From Dactylorhiza incarnata (lineage: Eukaryota > Streptophyta > Magnoliopsida > Asparagales > Orchidaceae), in contig JAWHQI010000001.1 of assembly GCA_033032865.1 (NCBI GenBank), positions 1,014,001-1,078,000 of the forward strand: 64,000 bases of DNA. Reading direction: 5' to 3'. This document shows positions 55,316 through 64,000 of this stretch, one piece after another. Position 1 is the first letter of the stretch. Every line of letters begins with the position of its first letter. The position numbers were made by a program, and so were the translations under genes. The notes under the pieces are model-generated. The model worked only from the letters and a program-made list of their open reading frames with translations. It did no database searches and was not told the DNA's origin.

Positions 55316-58088
55316 GCTGATGGAGGTTTGAAGATGATTATCCTGTTTGGATCTTCAGACTTCTTCTTGCTTATGTAGAGATCTTGAGCTCCCAGTATAG
55401 TTTGAGATTTAACATGAGGGACAAAAGCTCCTAGGTGCTTTTCAAGATATTCTTCAGCATTGAATAACTCTTTGGAGTTGTACTTATCAAGTTCTTTCCT
55501 TCAATAATCAGACATGGTAGAAATGTTTGTAAAATCTTTACCTTCTGATTTTGCTTTATTAATCTGGGCATAAGCAATTGATTCTTTGAGTCTTGTCATT
55601 TGAAATAATCTTTGCTCTTCAGGATCTGGAAGATAAGGAACATATTCTGAATTATCAACTTGATCTTGAAGATCACTTTGAGGATTTCTGATCTTGTGGA
55701 AAGATCCATCAAAAATATGAAGTTTGTATTCTGAAGATATTTGAGGTGAAACAATGACTAGACTTTCTTGTGAAGCAACTGCTGATTTCTTAGAAGGAGG
55801 ATTACTGGCTGATCCTGATACTTGAGATCCACTGGAACTACCAGATTTCCTTGAGTGCTGAGAGATGGGCTTCTGAGAAGTAGAAGAAGATCTTGCTGAG
55901 CCTGCTGATCCTGCTGGAGGAGGAGGAGGATGGTTATATTTGACAGGCTTGTCAGAATAGTAACCAGTCTTTCTCATCCTCTTTCTTCTTTTATTCTCAT
56001 TCCTTGAGAATTTCATCCAATGAGGTGTATCTTTGTCAAGAGTAATGTTATGAAGAACATAATAGGGGACATCATTCTCAGGATTTGGAGGCTTGGGAAC
56101 AGCCTTTGACTTTGCTTTTCTTTTCTTTCTCTTCCTTGATAGAGTATCATCAGAATCACTGTCATTTTCTTCTTCATCAGAATCAGAAGAGGGAATTGGA
56201 TTATCATATAAATCATTGATCATTTTAAGAGCTTTGATTCTTTGTTCTTCAGCTTCATAAGCTTCATCTTCTGCTCTCCAGATTTCATCAAAGTCTGGAA
56301 TAGGTGATTCATCAAAGATAAAATGTGGAACAACAAAGCCTTTGAAATTTTCTTCTGGAATAATAACTGATACTTCTGCTGGATCTTGAACTTGAACTGT
56401 CTTAGGAGCTGGCTCTGTAGTCTGAACTTTAAAACATTTGATAATCTTTTTCAACAGAACTTTATCTATAGGAGCATTGTATGGAACAATTGCTCTAGAA
56501 TAATCTTGATATTTTGGCAGAACTGAATAGATGGGATTGAACTTAGATAGCAAATGAATAATATCTAAAGAGGGATGAATATAAATATTATTAATTTCTT
56601 CTATGGCTGGTATTCCAGATGCTTCAACTAAATCAAGCATTTCTAAATCAGAAATTTGAACTGATGTATCTGTATCTTCAACAAAAATTGTGGCCTCTGA
56701 AATTGGAGCTTCTAGAGCTTCTTCATAAGGCATCTCCCCCTTCCTAGCTTCAGGGAGACCTGAATTTAGGCCCCTAGAAGAAGGAACAGAGATGGAAGAG
56801 GGAATTGAAGATATAGTAGAAGAGAGTTCAGAGATTGCTTGAAGAATTGGAGCAATTTTTGCATCCAATGTGGAGTCAAGAGTAGAAAGAATGTTATAGA
56901 CTGGAGCAAGTTTTGCATCCAGGATTTGATCAATTTTTGGAAGAATATAGTCAAGAATTTGATCTGCAACAGATTGAAAATGTAAAAATAACATTTCAGG
57001 TTGTTGAGATGAAGGTGGTTGAGAAGAGGATGGAAGGGGGGTTGGTACAAAAATGTTTGCAACATTTGCATGTTGTTGAGGGATGTTAGAATGAATGGGG
57101 CAAGAGTGATGGATGGGTGAATGATAGTCATCATGCATTGGAGATGGAGGTGGATAAGTATGAGTGGTTAGAAGGGTAGATGAGGATGGAATGTCATCAA
57201 TGAGTGTGGGAGAATTTGGAGGTGGAGATTGTGCAGGGGAAATATTTTGAGGTGGAGATGGGAGAGGAGAAGAGGAAACAATAGGAGGAGGAGAAGAGGC
57301 TTCTAGAAGGTGTGAGGGAGTGACTGGGTCAGTCCTTGTGCCTTCAGAAGTTTTCTTCTTTGTAACTGCTCCTGTGTTCTTCTTGATAAATACTCTGTCC
57401 CATTTAGCAAAGAGAGCTGAGGTCAGCTTCTTGCTAGCATTAATGGTCACCTTGGGAGAGACCATAAGGTTTTGGTGTCTTTCCTGCAAAACAATTCCTA
57501 TAATCCTTCCAAAGCAGACATTTTCCTTTGAAATCTTCTTCTTAATCAATCCAAAGAAGATTGATCCCAATTCACTTTCTTCTTTTCCATTATGGCCACC
57601 ATCAACATAAATTGGTGCCTATTAATATAATCATGTCCTGTTGTTTTCCCTAACAACACTTTGCCAACTATATCAGAAAGAAACTTATATTCCATAGATA
57701 AGTTCTTCTTAAGCAGGTGATTAGGGTTTCTAGTGGAATGACCCATTTTAATCAGTGCTTCACCGGTTTCAACAGAGTTGAGCTCTATTTCATCATCACC
57801 ATTAACAAAACCAAAAACTTCAGTTAAGATGGTAGGGGTAAGAGAGACCCGGTGTCCTGAGATAGTTCCTGTCAGACTTTCATCTTCCTCCTTAGCTGTA
57901 AAACACCATTCCTTGATTTCTGCTGTGTGCAGCTTAATCCTCATGCTCATTAACTTCTGTAACTGCTGCTCTTCAAACAGTTGAAGAATATCCTTGAAGA
58001 TTTGGTCAGATTGAGTAAAGGATTCCATGTCGATGTCGAAACCGGTATCGAACTTCATCGAATATAGTGTGGCTTGAGAAATCGCCAT
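55316..58088 (-). pseudogene. E third ORF
   Basis: It starts at the ATG at 58088 (MAISQATLYSMKFDTG). The first 180 codons carry the EVFGFVNGDDE and LSMEYKFLSDIVGKVLLGK region. A missing G in a run (CCC at 57566-57568 where D has four) shifts the frame. It then runs 57570-55501 for 689 codons: a basic start, a Pro/Ser-rich segment with ANVANIFVPTPLP, EALLDAKLAP-like helices, an acidic region, SRKRKKRKAKSKA (possible nuclear signal), VPYYVLHNITLDKDTP and a Ser-rich tail. A TGA near 55501 stops it, but similarity to D continues to a shared TAA at 55316. Expected length is about 920 residues. The function is unknown. Confidence 0.75.
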
Positions 58089-58439
58089 TTGTACCTACAA
58101 GAGAGAAAGATCAAGTGAAGAGGGGAACTGGAGGGAAAAGATTTCTGTAGGCGCAATTTATTACGAAATAGAAAAAGATATTATATAGATCGGAGAATGG
58201 GGCACATTTGAGGAGCGGGGTTCGGCAAAAACCTAATAAAAACAGAAGTCGAAAAGACTTTAGGTCTCCGTCGGACAGCGTTCGACAAAAGTATCCTTTT
58301 CGTCGACCACCATTCGACAAATGAAATTTTCTTTATCGATTCTGAGGTTAACAGGTTTTGTCGACTGCCGTTCGACAAATGGTTCAAATTCGTCGTCCTC
58401 CGTTCGACAAATTTAGAGGATAAATAGAAATATTAATTT
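58089..58439 (-). other. E spacer between pol and the third ORF, with dyad pairs
   Basis: The dyad pairs at 58299/58313, 58357/58371 and 58389/58403 keep the 14-bp offset found in D. A further site is at 58281. No gene is seen. Confidence 0.8.
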
Positions 58440-58979
58440 TTAACATATTGAGTCTCCATCAATCATTCCTAGTTGATTTATAAAGAAGATGTGCTTCTTT
58501 TCATCCAAGGGCTTTGTGAAAATGTCAGCTCTTTGTAAATCAGTGGAAATGAACTGTAGGCAAATTTTATTTTTATCCACATTATCCCTAAGGAAGTGGT
58601 GCCTAATCTCTATGTGTTTAGTCCTACTATGGAGAACTGGATTTTGTGCTATAGATATTGCACTTGTATTGTCACAAAATATAGTTGATTTATTTAAGTT
58701 GATACCATAGTCTAGAAGTTGATTTTGTATCCACAACATCTGTGAGCAGCAACTGCCAGCGGCCATGTATTCAGCTTCAGTTGTTGATGTAGACACAAAT
58801 GTCTGCTTTTTACAAAACCAAGACACAAGCCTATCACCAAGAAACTGACAAGTTCCTGATGTGCTTTTCCTGTCTACTCTGCATCCAGCATAATCTAAAT
58901 CTGAGAATCCAGTTAATTCAAATTCAGATGTTGTTGGATACCAAAGTCCTAGATTAGGGCAACCCTTTATATATCTCAA
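58440..58979 (-). pseudogene. pol: E pol, RNase H part
   Basis: 179 codons from MRYIKGCPNLGLW through DYAGCRVDRKSTSG, the TTEAEYMA block and RADIFTKPLDEKK to a stop after DGDSIC. It is separated from the main pol frame by a one-base deletion near 59025 (TGTTTTGTG where D has TGTATTTGTG). Confidence 0.9.
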
Positions 58980-58996
58980 AATCCTTTTTAATAAAA

Positions 58997-61597
58997 TTAA
59001 GTGAAATTCTTTGGGGTTAACTTGAAATCTAGCACAAAACAGGTAGCAAACATTATGTCAGGTCTACTAGCTGTTAGATAAAGTAGTGAGCCAACAATTG
59101 CTCTGTATACTTTTGAATCAACAGGTTTCCCTGATTCATCATTAACAACAACAGCATTTGAGGTCATGGGTGTTTTCATGGTGGAAGAATCAGACATACC
59201 AAATCTTTTCACTAATTCCTTAGCATACTTAGATTGGGATATGAAGATTCCATTTGGAGTTTGCTTCACTTGAAGACCAAGGAAGTATGATAACTCACCC
59301 ATACTACTCATTTCAAATCTTGATTGCATTAGACTGGAAAATCTTTTGCACAAATTTGAATCAGTAGATCCAAAGATAATGTCATCTACATATATTTGAA
59401 CTAGTAGAGTTTGATTTTTATGTAATTTGTAAAATAAGGTTTTGTCTACTATGCCTCTACAGAAATTGTTTTCCAAAAGAAAACTAGCTAAAGTTTCATA
59501 CCATGCTCTAGGAGCTTGTTTGAGACCATAGAGAGCTTTCTTAAGTTTAAATACAAAAGAGGGTTGAGTTGGAGAGATAAAACCTAGTGGTTGTTCCACA
59601 TAAACTTCTTCTTTGATTTCTCCATTTAGGAATGCACTCTTTACATCCATTTGATAGACTTTAAATCTTTTGTATGCAGCAAATGCAAGGAAGATCCTGA
59701 TTGCTTCTAACCTTGCAACTGGTACAAATGTCTGATCATAGTCTATCCCTTCTTCCTGTGAGTATCCTTGAGCTACTAGCCTAGCTTTGTTTCTCACAAT
59801 ATTTCCCTCTGTATCAAGCTTCTTCCTGTAGACCCATTTGGTTCCAATTACTGGATAATTCTTTGGTCTTGGAACAAAATCCCAAACCTTGTTCCTTTCA
59901 AATTGGTTGAGCTCCTCTTGCATTGCAAGAATCCAATTTGGATCTTGTTCTGCATCTTTTATGGTTTGAGGTTCAACTTGTGATAGGAAATAAGTATGCA
60001 TTTGATTTTGGTGTAGTTGATGCCTTGTTTGAACACCTGCTGAAATATCTCCAATTACTTGTGAAATTGGATGATCTTTAATTATGATGGGATCAACAGT
60101 AAGAGTTGGTTCAGCAATTGTATCCACTTGGGGAATTTGTTCAGCTGCTATATCTTGTGAAGAATGATCTGCTGTTGTCTGTTCTGAACTTTCAGCAAAA
60201 ACTGGGAAATTTTCTTCTTCACTTTCTTCATCATTCTGCTGTTCAAGATTCAGAATTCCTTCTTTATGTAGAGCTAATTGATCTAGCTGCTCACATAATA
60301 TAGGTACCTGCAGATTTTCTATGGTAGAAGGAATCTTCTCCATGTAAAACATGTTAGTTTCATCAAAAGAGACATGCATAGATTCTTCTATTTTAAGAGT
60401 AGATTTATTATAAATCCTATATGCTTTACTGATTTGAGAATATCCTAAGAAAATTCCTTCATCTGATTTTGGTTCAAATTTCCTAAGGTATTTCTTATCA
60501 TTATTGTGAATATAACATCTACAACCAAATGTTCTAAAATAGTTAACTTTAGGTTTCTTCCCTTTAAGTAATTCATAAGGAGTCTTTCCCTTAAGTTTGT
60601 GTATCAAACCTCTATTCAGAACATAATTTGCTATGCTAACAGCCTCTGCCCAAAAGGATAGGGACAGATTAGCGTCTGCAAGCAATGTTCTTGCTGATTC
60701 AATTAGAGTTCTATTTTTCCTTTCAAATACCCCATTTTGTTGAGGAGTTCTGGGAACTGAGAAACAATGCCTGATACCTTCCATCTCACAGAATTCTTGC
60801 ATAAGAAGAGACTCAAACTCAGTACCATGATTACTTCTGATCAATGCAACTACAGTAGAGTACTCAATCTGTATGCTCTTAAGAAAGTCTGTAAGAACTT
60901 TAAAGTTATCTGACTTTTCTCTCAAAAAGAACACCCAATTGAATCTAGAGAAGTCATCTTCAATAACTAGACTGTAAGACTTCCCTCCTAAACTCTTTGT
61001 TGCTATAGGTCCAAAAAGGTCCATATGTAGCAAATATAAGATTCTAGGTGAATCACTTTTAGATAATGATTTAAAACTATTCTTAGTTTGCTTACCTAGT
61101 TGACATGCCCTACAAAGACCTTCTTTCTTGTATGATCCCGAGGGTAATCCTCTAACAAGATTGTCCTTAGATAGTTTAGCAATGGTCCTAAGGTTTACAT
61201 GTCCTAGTCTCTTATGCCAAAGTTCACTAGATTTGCTTCCATCACTAAATAAACAAACTTCTGAAGTAGATGAATTGAAATTCACTAAGTATATGTTACC
61301 TTCCCTAATACCTGATAGAACAGTAATATTATCAGTAGATTTAATAAGGCAATTCAATTTATTAAAGGTTACCTGATACCCTTTATCACATAATTGACTT
61401 ATGCTGATGAGGTTGTGCTTCAGTCCCTTGACAGAAGCTACCTCTTTGAAGGTGACTTCTCCAACCTTGACTTTTCCATAGCCTTTGGTCTGTCCACAGT
61501 TGGAGTCTCCAAATACAACCTTTGGTCCAAGCTTTGCCTTATAGTTGTTCAGGTTAGCCTTGTTTCCTGTCATATGCTTTGAGCAGCGACTATCCAA
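58997..61597 (-). CDS. pol: E pol: protease, integrase, reverse transcriptase (long open frame)
   Basis: 866 codons are open. Protease starts at once with [10 protein letters not shown], where the invariant Gly of DSG is Arg. The pre-integrase region has [10 protein letters not shown] and CRACQLGK (about residues 127-170). The integrase core has HMDLFGP (about 195), DDFSRFNW and VFERKN. The second catalytic Asp is Asn (RSNHGTEF, about 260). RT covers about residues 560-860 with [24 protein letters not shown] and an intact YVDD. No own start codon is likely. It would be reached from gag by a frame change, since gag ends in the frame one base behind (LSKNK). Intact length suggests a fairly young copy with few but fatal changes. 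Confidence 0.9.
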   Translation of the reverse strand: MDSRCSKHMTGNKANLNNYKAKLGPKVVFGDSNCGQTKGYGKVKVGEVTFKEVASVKGLKHNLISISQLCDKGYQVTFNKLNCLIKSTDNITVLSGIREGNIYLVNFNSSTSEVCLFSDGSKSSELWHKRLGHVNLRTIAKLSKDNLVRGLPSGSYKKEGLCRACQLGKQTKNSFKSLSKSDSPRILYLLHMDLFGPIATKSLGGKSYSLVIEDDFSRFNWVFFLREKSDNFKVLTDFLKSIQIEYSTVVALIRSNHGTEFESLLMQEFCEMEGIRHCFSVPRTPQQNGVFERKNRTLIESARTLLADANLSLSFWAEAVSIANYVLNRGLIHKLKGKTPYELLKGKKPKVNYFRTFGCRCYIHNNDKKYLRKFEPKSDEGIFLGYSQISKAYRIYNKSTLKIEESMHVSFDETNMFYMEKIPSTIENLQVPILCEQLDQLALHKEGILNLEQQNDEESEEENFPVFAESSEQTTADHSSQDIAAEQIPQVDTIAEPTLTVDPIIIKDHPISQVIGDISAGVQTRHQLHQNQMHTYFLSQVEPQTIKDAEQDPNWILAMQEELNQFERNKVWDFVPRPKNYPVIGTKWVYRKKLDTEGNIVRNKARLVAQGYSQEEGIDYDQTFVPVARLEAIRIFLAFAAYKRFKVYQMDVKSAFLNGEIKEEVYVEQPLGFISPTQPSFVFKLKKALYGLKQAPRAWYETLASFLLENNFCRGIVDKTLFYKLHKNQTLLVQIYVDDIIFGSTDSNLCKRFSSLMQSRFEMSSMGELSYFLGLQVKQTPNGIFISQSKYAKELVKRFGMSDSSTMKTPMTSNAVVVNDESGKPVDSKVYRAIVGSLLYLTASRPDIMFATCFVLDFKLTPKNFT

Positions 61598-61607
61598 ATA
61601 CTATTTT

Positions 61608-63730
61608 TTATTTATTTTTGGATAGCTGTGTACCTGTAATGACAGAAAAATAAAATTTTTTTTTGACCCAGACTACCTTGGGTCCATTTGTTTGTCCACA
61701 ATATTCAGATATAAAGGTTATTTCAGGCTGATCCTTATAGCCTTGTGGGTGGAATCTCCTTGGAGGTATTACCCACCCAGTAAAAGGATTTTTAGCATAT
61801 TTTGAATTAGAATTCTTAGAACTTTCTGTATAATATCTGTTCGACAAATTTGGGTAAATTCGTCGACCGTCGTTCGACGAATGTGCATGTTTTTGTCGAG
61901 CGCCGTCCATATTATAACTATACTGAAAGTCTGTTCTCAGTTTTCGTCGATCCCCGTTCGACAAATTTGAATCTTTTTGTCGAGCTTCGTTCGACGAATT
62001 CTTCTGAATTCTCTTATTCTTAATATTCTTGCTTAAAATATCTTTATTGGCTTCAGTAGCCTCTTTGCCTTTAGCAGAGACGAATTTTATGGGTGTAGAG
62101 AGGATGTTTTTCTTAATTAGAGGTGGCTCACTTGATGAAGCACCCAAGCCCAGTTTGTTATTGAGTCTAGCATTGACAGTGCTTGTGATGTTCATCAGTT
62201 TGATACTTCTCGCATTTAGGGATTCTTCAAATCTCTTGGCCTCAGATAATTTATTCTCAATGAGAATAGTATGTTCTCTGTAGGCTGCCAACTCTTTCTT
62301 AAGAGTAGCATTCTCTTCACTTAAGTTATTCATTTCATCTAGCTTAAGTCTGAGTGAGATTATTTCCTTCTCATATTTAATTAAGTCTAGGCAAAGGACT
62401 TTGAATTCATCCTTGAATTCAATAGAAGTAAAGTCAAAGTTAGCTATTACCTGATCAGCATCATCTTCTGCTTCTGATTCTGATTTTTCTTCATCAGAAT
62501 TGTTGGCTGAGGCATTGATTGCCATCATGCAGAAATTTTTCTCTTCTTCATCATCATTGGAGCTCGATGAAGAAGCATATCCTGACTCACTGTCTGAGTC
62601 ATAAATGGCCATTAAGCTTTGGTCATTTTCTTTTGTTTCTTCATCAGAAGAGCAGGATGAAGATTAAGATTCTGTTTCACTCCAGGATTTTGCTACAAAT
62701 CCTCTCCCTTTCTTTTTGTGATTGTGAGAGGAAGATTTGCTGGAGTTTCTCTTTTCTTCCTTTTCTTTTCTCTTTTCCTTCTTGTCCTTCTTGTTTTGAA
62801 TTTCTGGACAATCAGGTGCAATGTGTCATGGTTTCCTGCAACCAAAACATATAATTTCATTAGCATGATTTTTGCCATACCTTGGCTTGTCATAGTTTCT
62901 GGATGACTTTTTCCTGAAGTCTTTCTTAGCCATCTTGTAAAATCTTTTGGCTATTAGACTCATAAACTCCTCATTGTCAGGTGTTTTTCCTTCTTTTGCA
63001 TCAGCTGCCTTGAAAGCTATGCTCTTCTCTTTCCTTGTTGCTGGAGATGTAGTGGAAGATTCTGCTTCCCTGGACTTTATGAGCTGCTCATAAGATTTGA
63101 GCTTGCCCAACAGTACTTCTATGGTAATCTCATTGAGACCCCTGGCATCCTTGATTGGCCAGATTCTTGAGTCCCATGTGCTGGGGAAGCACATCAAGAT
63201 CTTGTCATTTATTTCAGTAATAGAAATCACTTTGTCCAAGGTCTTCAGCTCATTTATTATGAGACTGGGTCTGTTGTACATGTCAGCCACTGTCTCTGTG
63301 TCTCCATTCTTGAAGTTTTCATACAGAGAGATCAAGTGTGATCTTCTGTCCTTTCTTTCATCTGCAGAACCTGCAACCATGTTGTTCAGAGAAATCCAAA
63401 TTTCTCTAGCTGATGTACATTCAAAAACTTTTTGAAATATATCATCAGACATGGTTTGAGCCGATATGTTCATGGCTTTAGCATCTGCATTTCTTTGCTT
63501 CTTTTGAGTTTCTATCCACTCAGGAGGTGGGACAGCATGATTGTCTCATGTAGCTTCAGTGCTGGTTGGTGCTGTAGGTGCTGGAGGTGCTGGAGGCCCT
63601 TTCAAAATAACATTAAAAATCTCTTCATCAATGGAGTTCATATAAAGTCTAATTCTTGCTTTCCAAAGTGCAAACTTGTAAGGTTACACATTGGAGGTCT
63701 TGTGCTTAAGTATTCTTTATTTTGTGCCAT
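61608..63730 (-). pseudogene. gag: E gag
   Basis: The ATG at 63730 (MAQNKEYLSTRPPM) opens the same gag as D. A one-base deletion near 63680 and a TGA near 63546 break the first part. The middle (63473-62826, KVFECTSAREIW to IICFGCRKP) is open. A TGA sits inside the zinc knuckle, replacing the Gly before the conserved His. The C-terminal part (62612-61608) is open: acidic Ser-rich, a helix-rich stretch, the translated dyad linker (about 62010-61830) and NPFTGWVIPPRR, ending in LSKNK. Confidence 0.87.
61840..61998 (-). repeat. Inverted dyad pairs inside the E gag/protease linker
   Basis: Half-sites lie at 61840, 61859/61873, 61892, 61943/61957 and 61976/61990. Every complete pair is offset by 14 bp. 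Pairs repeat at 33 bp where complete. Unlike D, the gag frame stays open through them, giving SSN-(E/G/D)-x-R-(Q/R)-K type repeats. Confidence 0.85.
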
Positions 63731-63825
63731 GAGTTTTTAACAAAAATAAATAAACAAAAACTCTAGATGAATTTAAGATCTAATTGATCTTTGTGATTCA
63801 GGTGTTAGCCTGTAAAGAATCAACA

Positions 63826-63838
63826 CCCTCTGATACCA
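63826..63838 (-). other. Primer binding site of E (initiator-Met tRNA)
   Basis: On the - strand it reads TGGTATCAGAGGG, 2 bp after the LTR end. Confidence 0.92.
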
Positions 63839-63840
63839 AT

Positions 63841-64000
63841 TGAAAGTGGAGGTTAGATCTTAACTTACTCTAGAGAGGGGTGAATAGAGTATTAAAAAAA
63901 TTTATTAGTTTTTAAAGCGGAATTAAATACTGATGTATATATATGTGTAATGCAAAGTGTGATATGAGATTGAATAAAGAAAAGCACACAGCAAAGAAAC
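63841..64000 (-). repeat. 5' LTR of E, partial
   Basis: The first 160 bp (plus-strand view) match the start of the 3' LTR at 53543, including the AGATCTTAACTTACTCTAGAG block. The window ends inside the LTR. Confidence 0.93.

Larger units (their letters stand above)
53543..64000 (-). mobile_element. Element E: Sirevirus-like Ty1/copia element, sister of D (5' end cut by window)
   Basis: On the - strand: 5' LTR (64000+ to 63841), primer site, gag, pol, third ORF, polypurine tract (55107-55120) and 3' LTR (55106-53543). E is inserted just inside the internal region of C, 15 bp after the LTR. The last 5 bp before it (53538-53542) are CTTAC, which predicts CTTAC followed by TTGTTTGC on the far side. 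Its protein-coding parts are better preserved than those of D. Confidence 0.92.

Noticed and set aside
1..64000. tRNA, rRNA or microRNA genes
   Set aside because: Primer sites resemble tRNA 3' ends, but no cloverleaf or rRNA sequence was seen. Inverted repeats belong to LTR arrays or satellites.

Overview
The window is plant nuclear DNA from an angiosperm with a large, retrotransposon-rich genome. The species cannot be told from the sequence. No intact host gene, tRNA or rRNA was found. Almost everything is LTR retrotransposons inserted into one another, plus tandem repeats and one small CACTA transposon. Element letters (A to G) are my own labels.

Left part (1-35371) is one nest with up to four levels. 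F, an old Sirevirus-like copia element on the + strand, spans from beyond the left edge to 35371. A (1-3200) is the 3' end of a gypsy-type element inserted in F's 5' LTR. G (8002-32714), a copia element on the - strand, sits in F's 3' non-coding region with a perfect AATCT target duplication. D (12399-31564), a second Sirevirus-like copia element, sits in G's gag (CAAGT/CAAGC). B (20088-27707), a non-autonomous gypsy-type element of the same family as A, sits in D's third ORF (GTGGC/GTGTC).

Middle part (35372-47484) is older and mosaic. It holds hairpin-bearing 82-bp repeats, a 360-bp duplication, 120-bp repeats, a copia solo LTR with a perfect GCCTG duplication (38084-39205), a 34/68-bp satellite, a 125-bp satellite, a 158-bp satellite, a gypsy (Tat-like) gag-protease relic and a 539-bp CACTA element (46532-47070, duplication ACC).

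Right part (47485-64000) is C, a relative of B arranged LTR-internal-LTR-internal on the - strand. It is interrupted by E (53543 to beyond 64000), a sister copy of D on the - strand.

Functionally, D and E carry gag, pol and a conserved third ORF of unknown function. B and C carry only a small zinc-knuckle segment and a conserved acidic ORF, so they would need proteins from another element. The most striking signal is that each LTR family has its own array of short CG-rich dyad motifs or repeats, usually just upstream of the TATA box. In D and E the same motif is phased at 21 bp in the LTR. It recurs as inverted pairs at exactly 14-bp spacing inside the gag/protease coding linker and in the gap before the third ORF. 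All coding copies carry stops, frameshifts or active-site losses.
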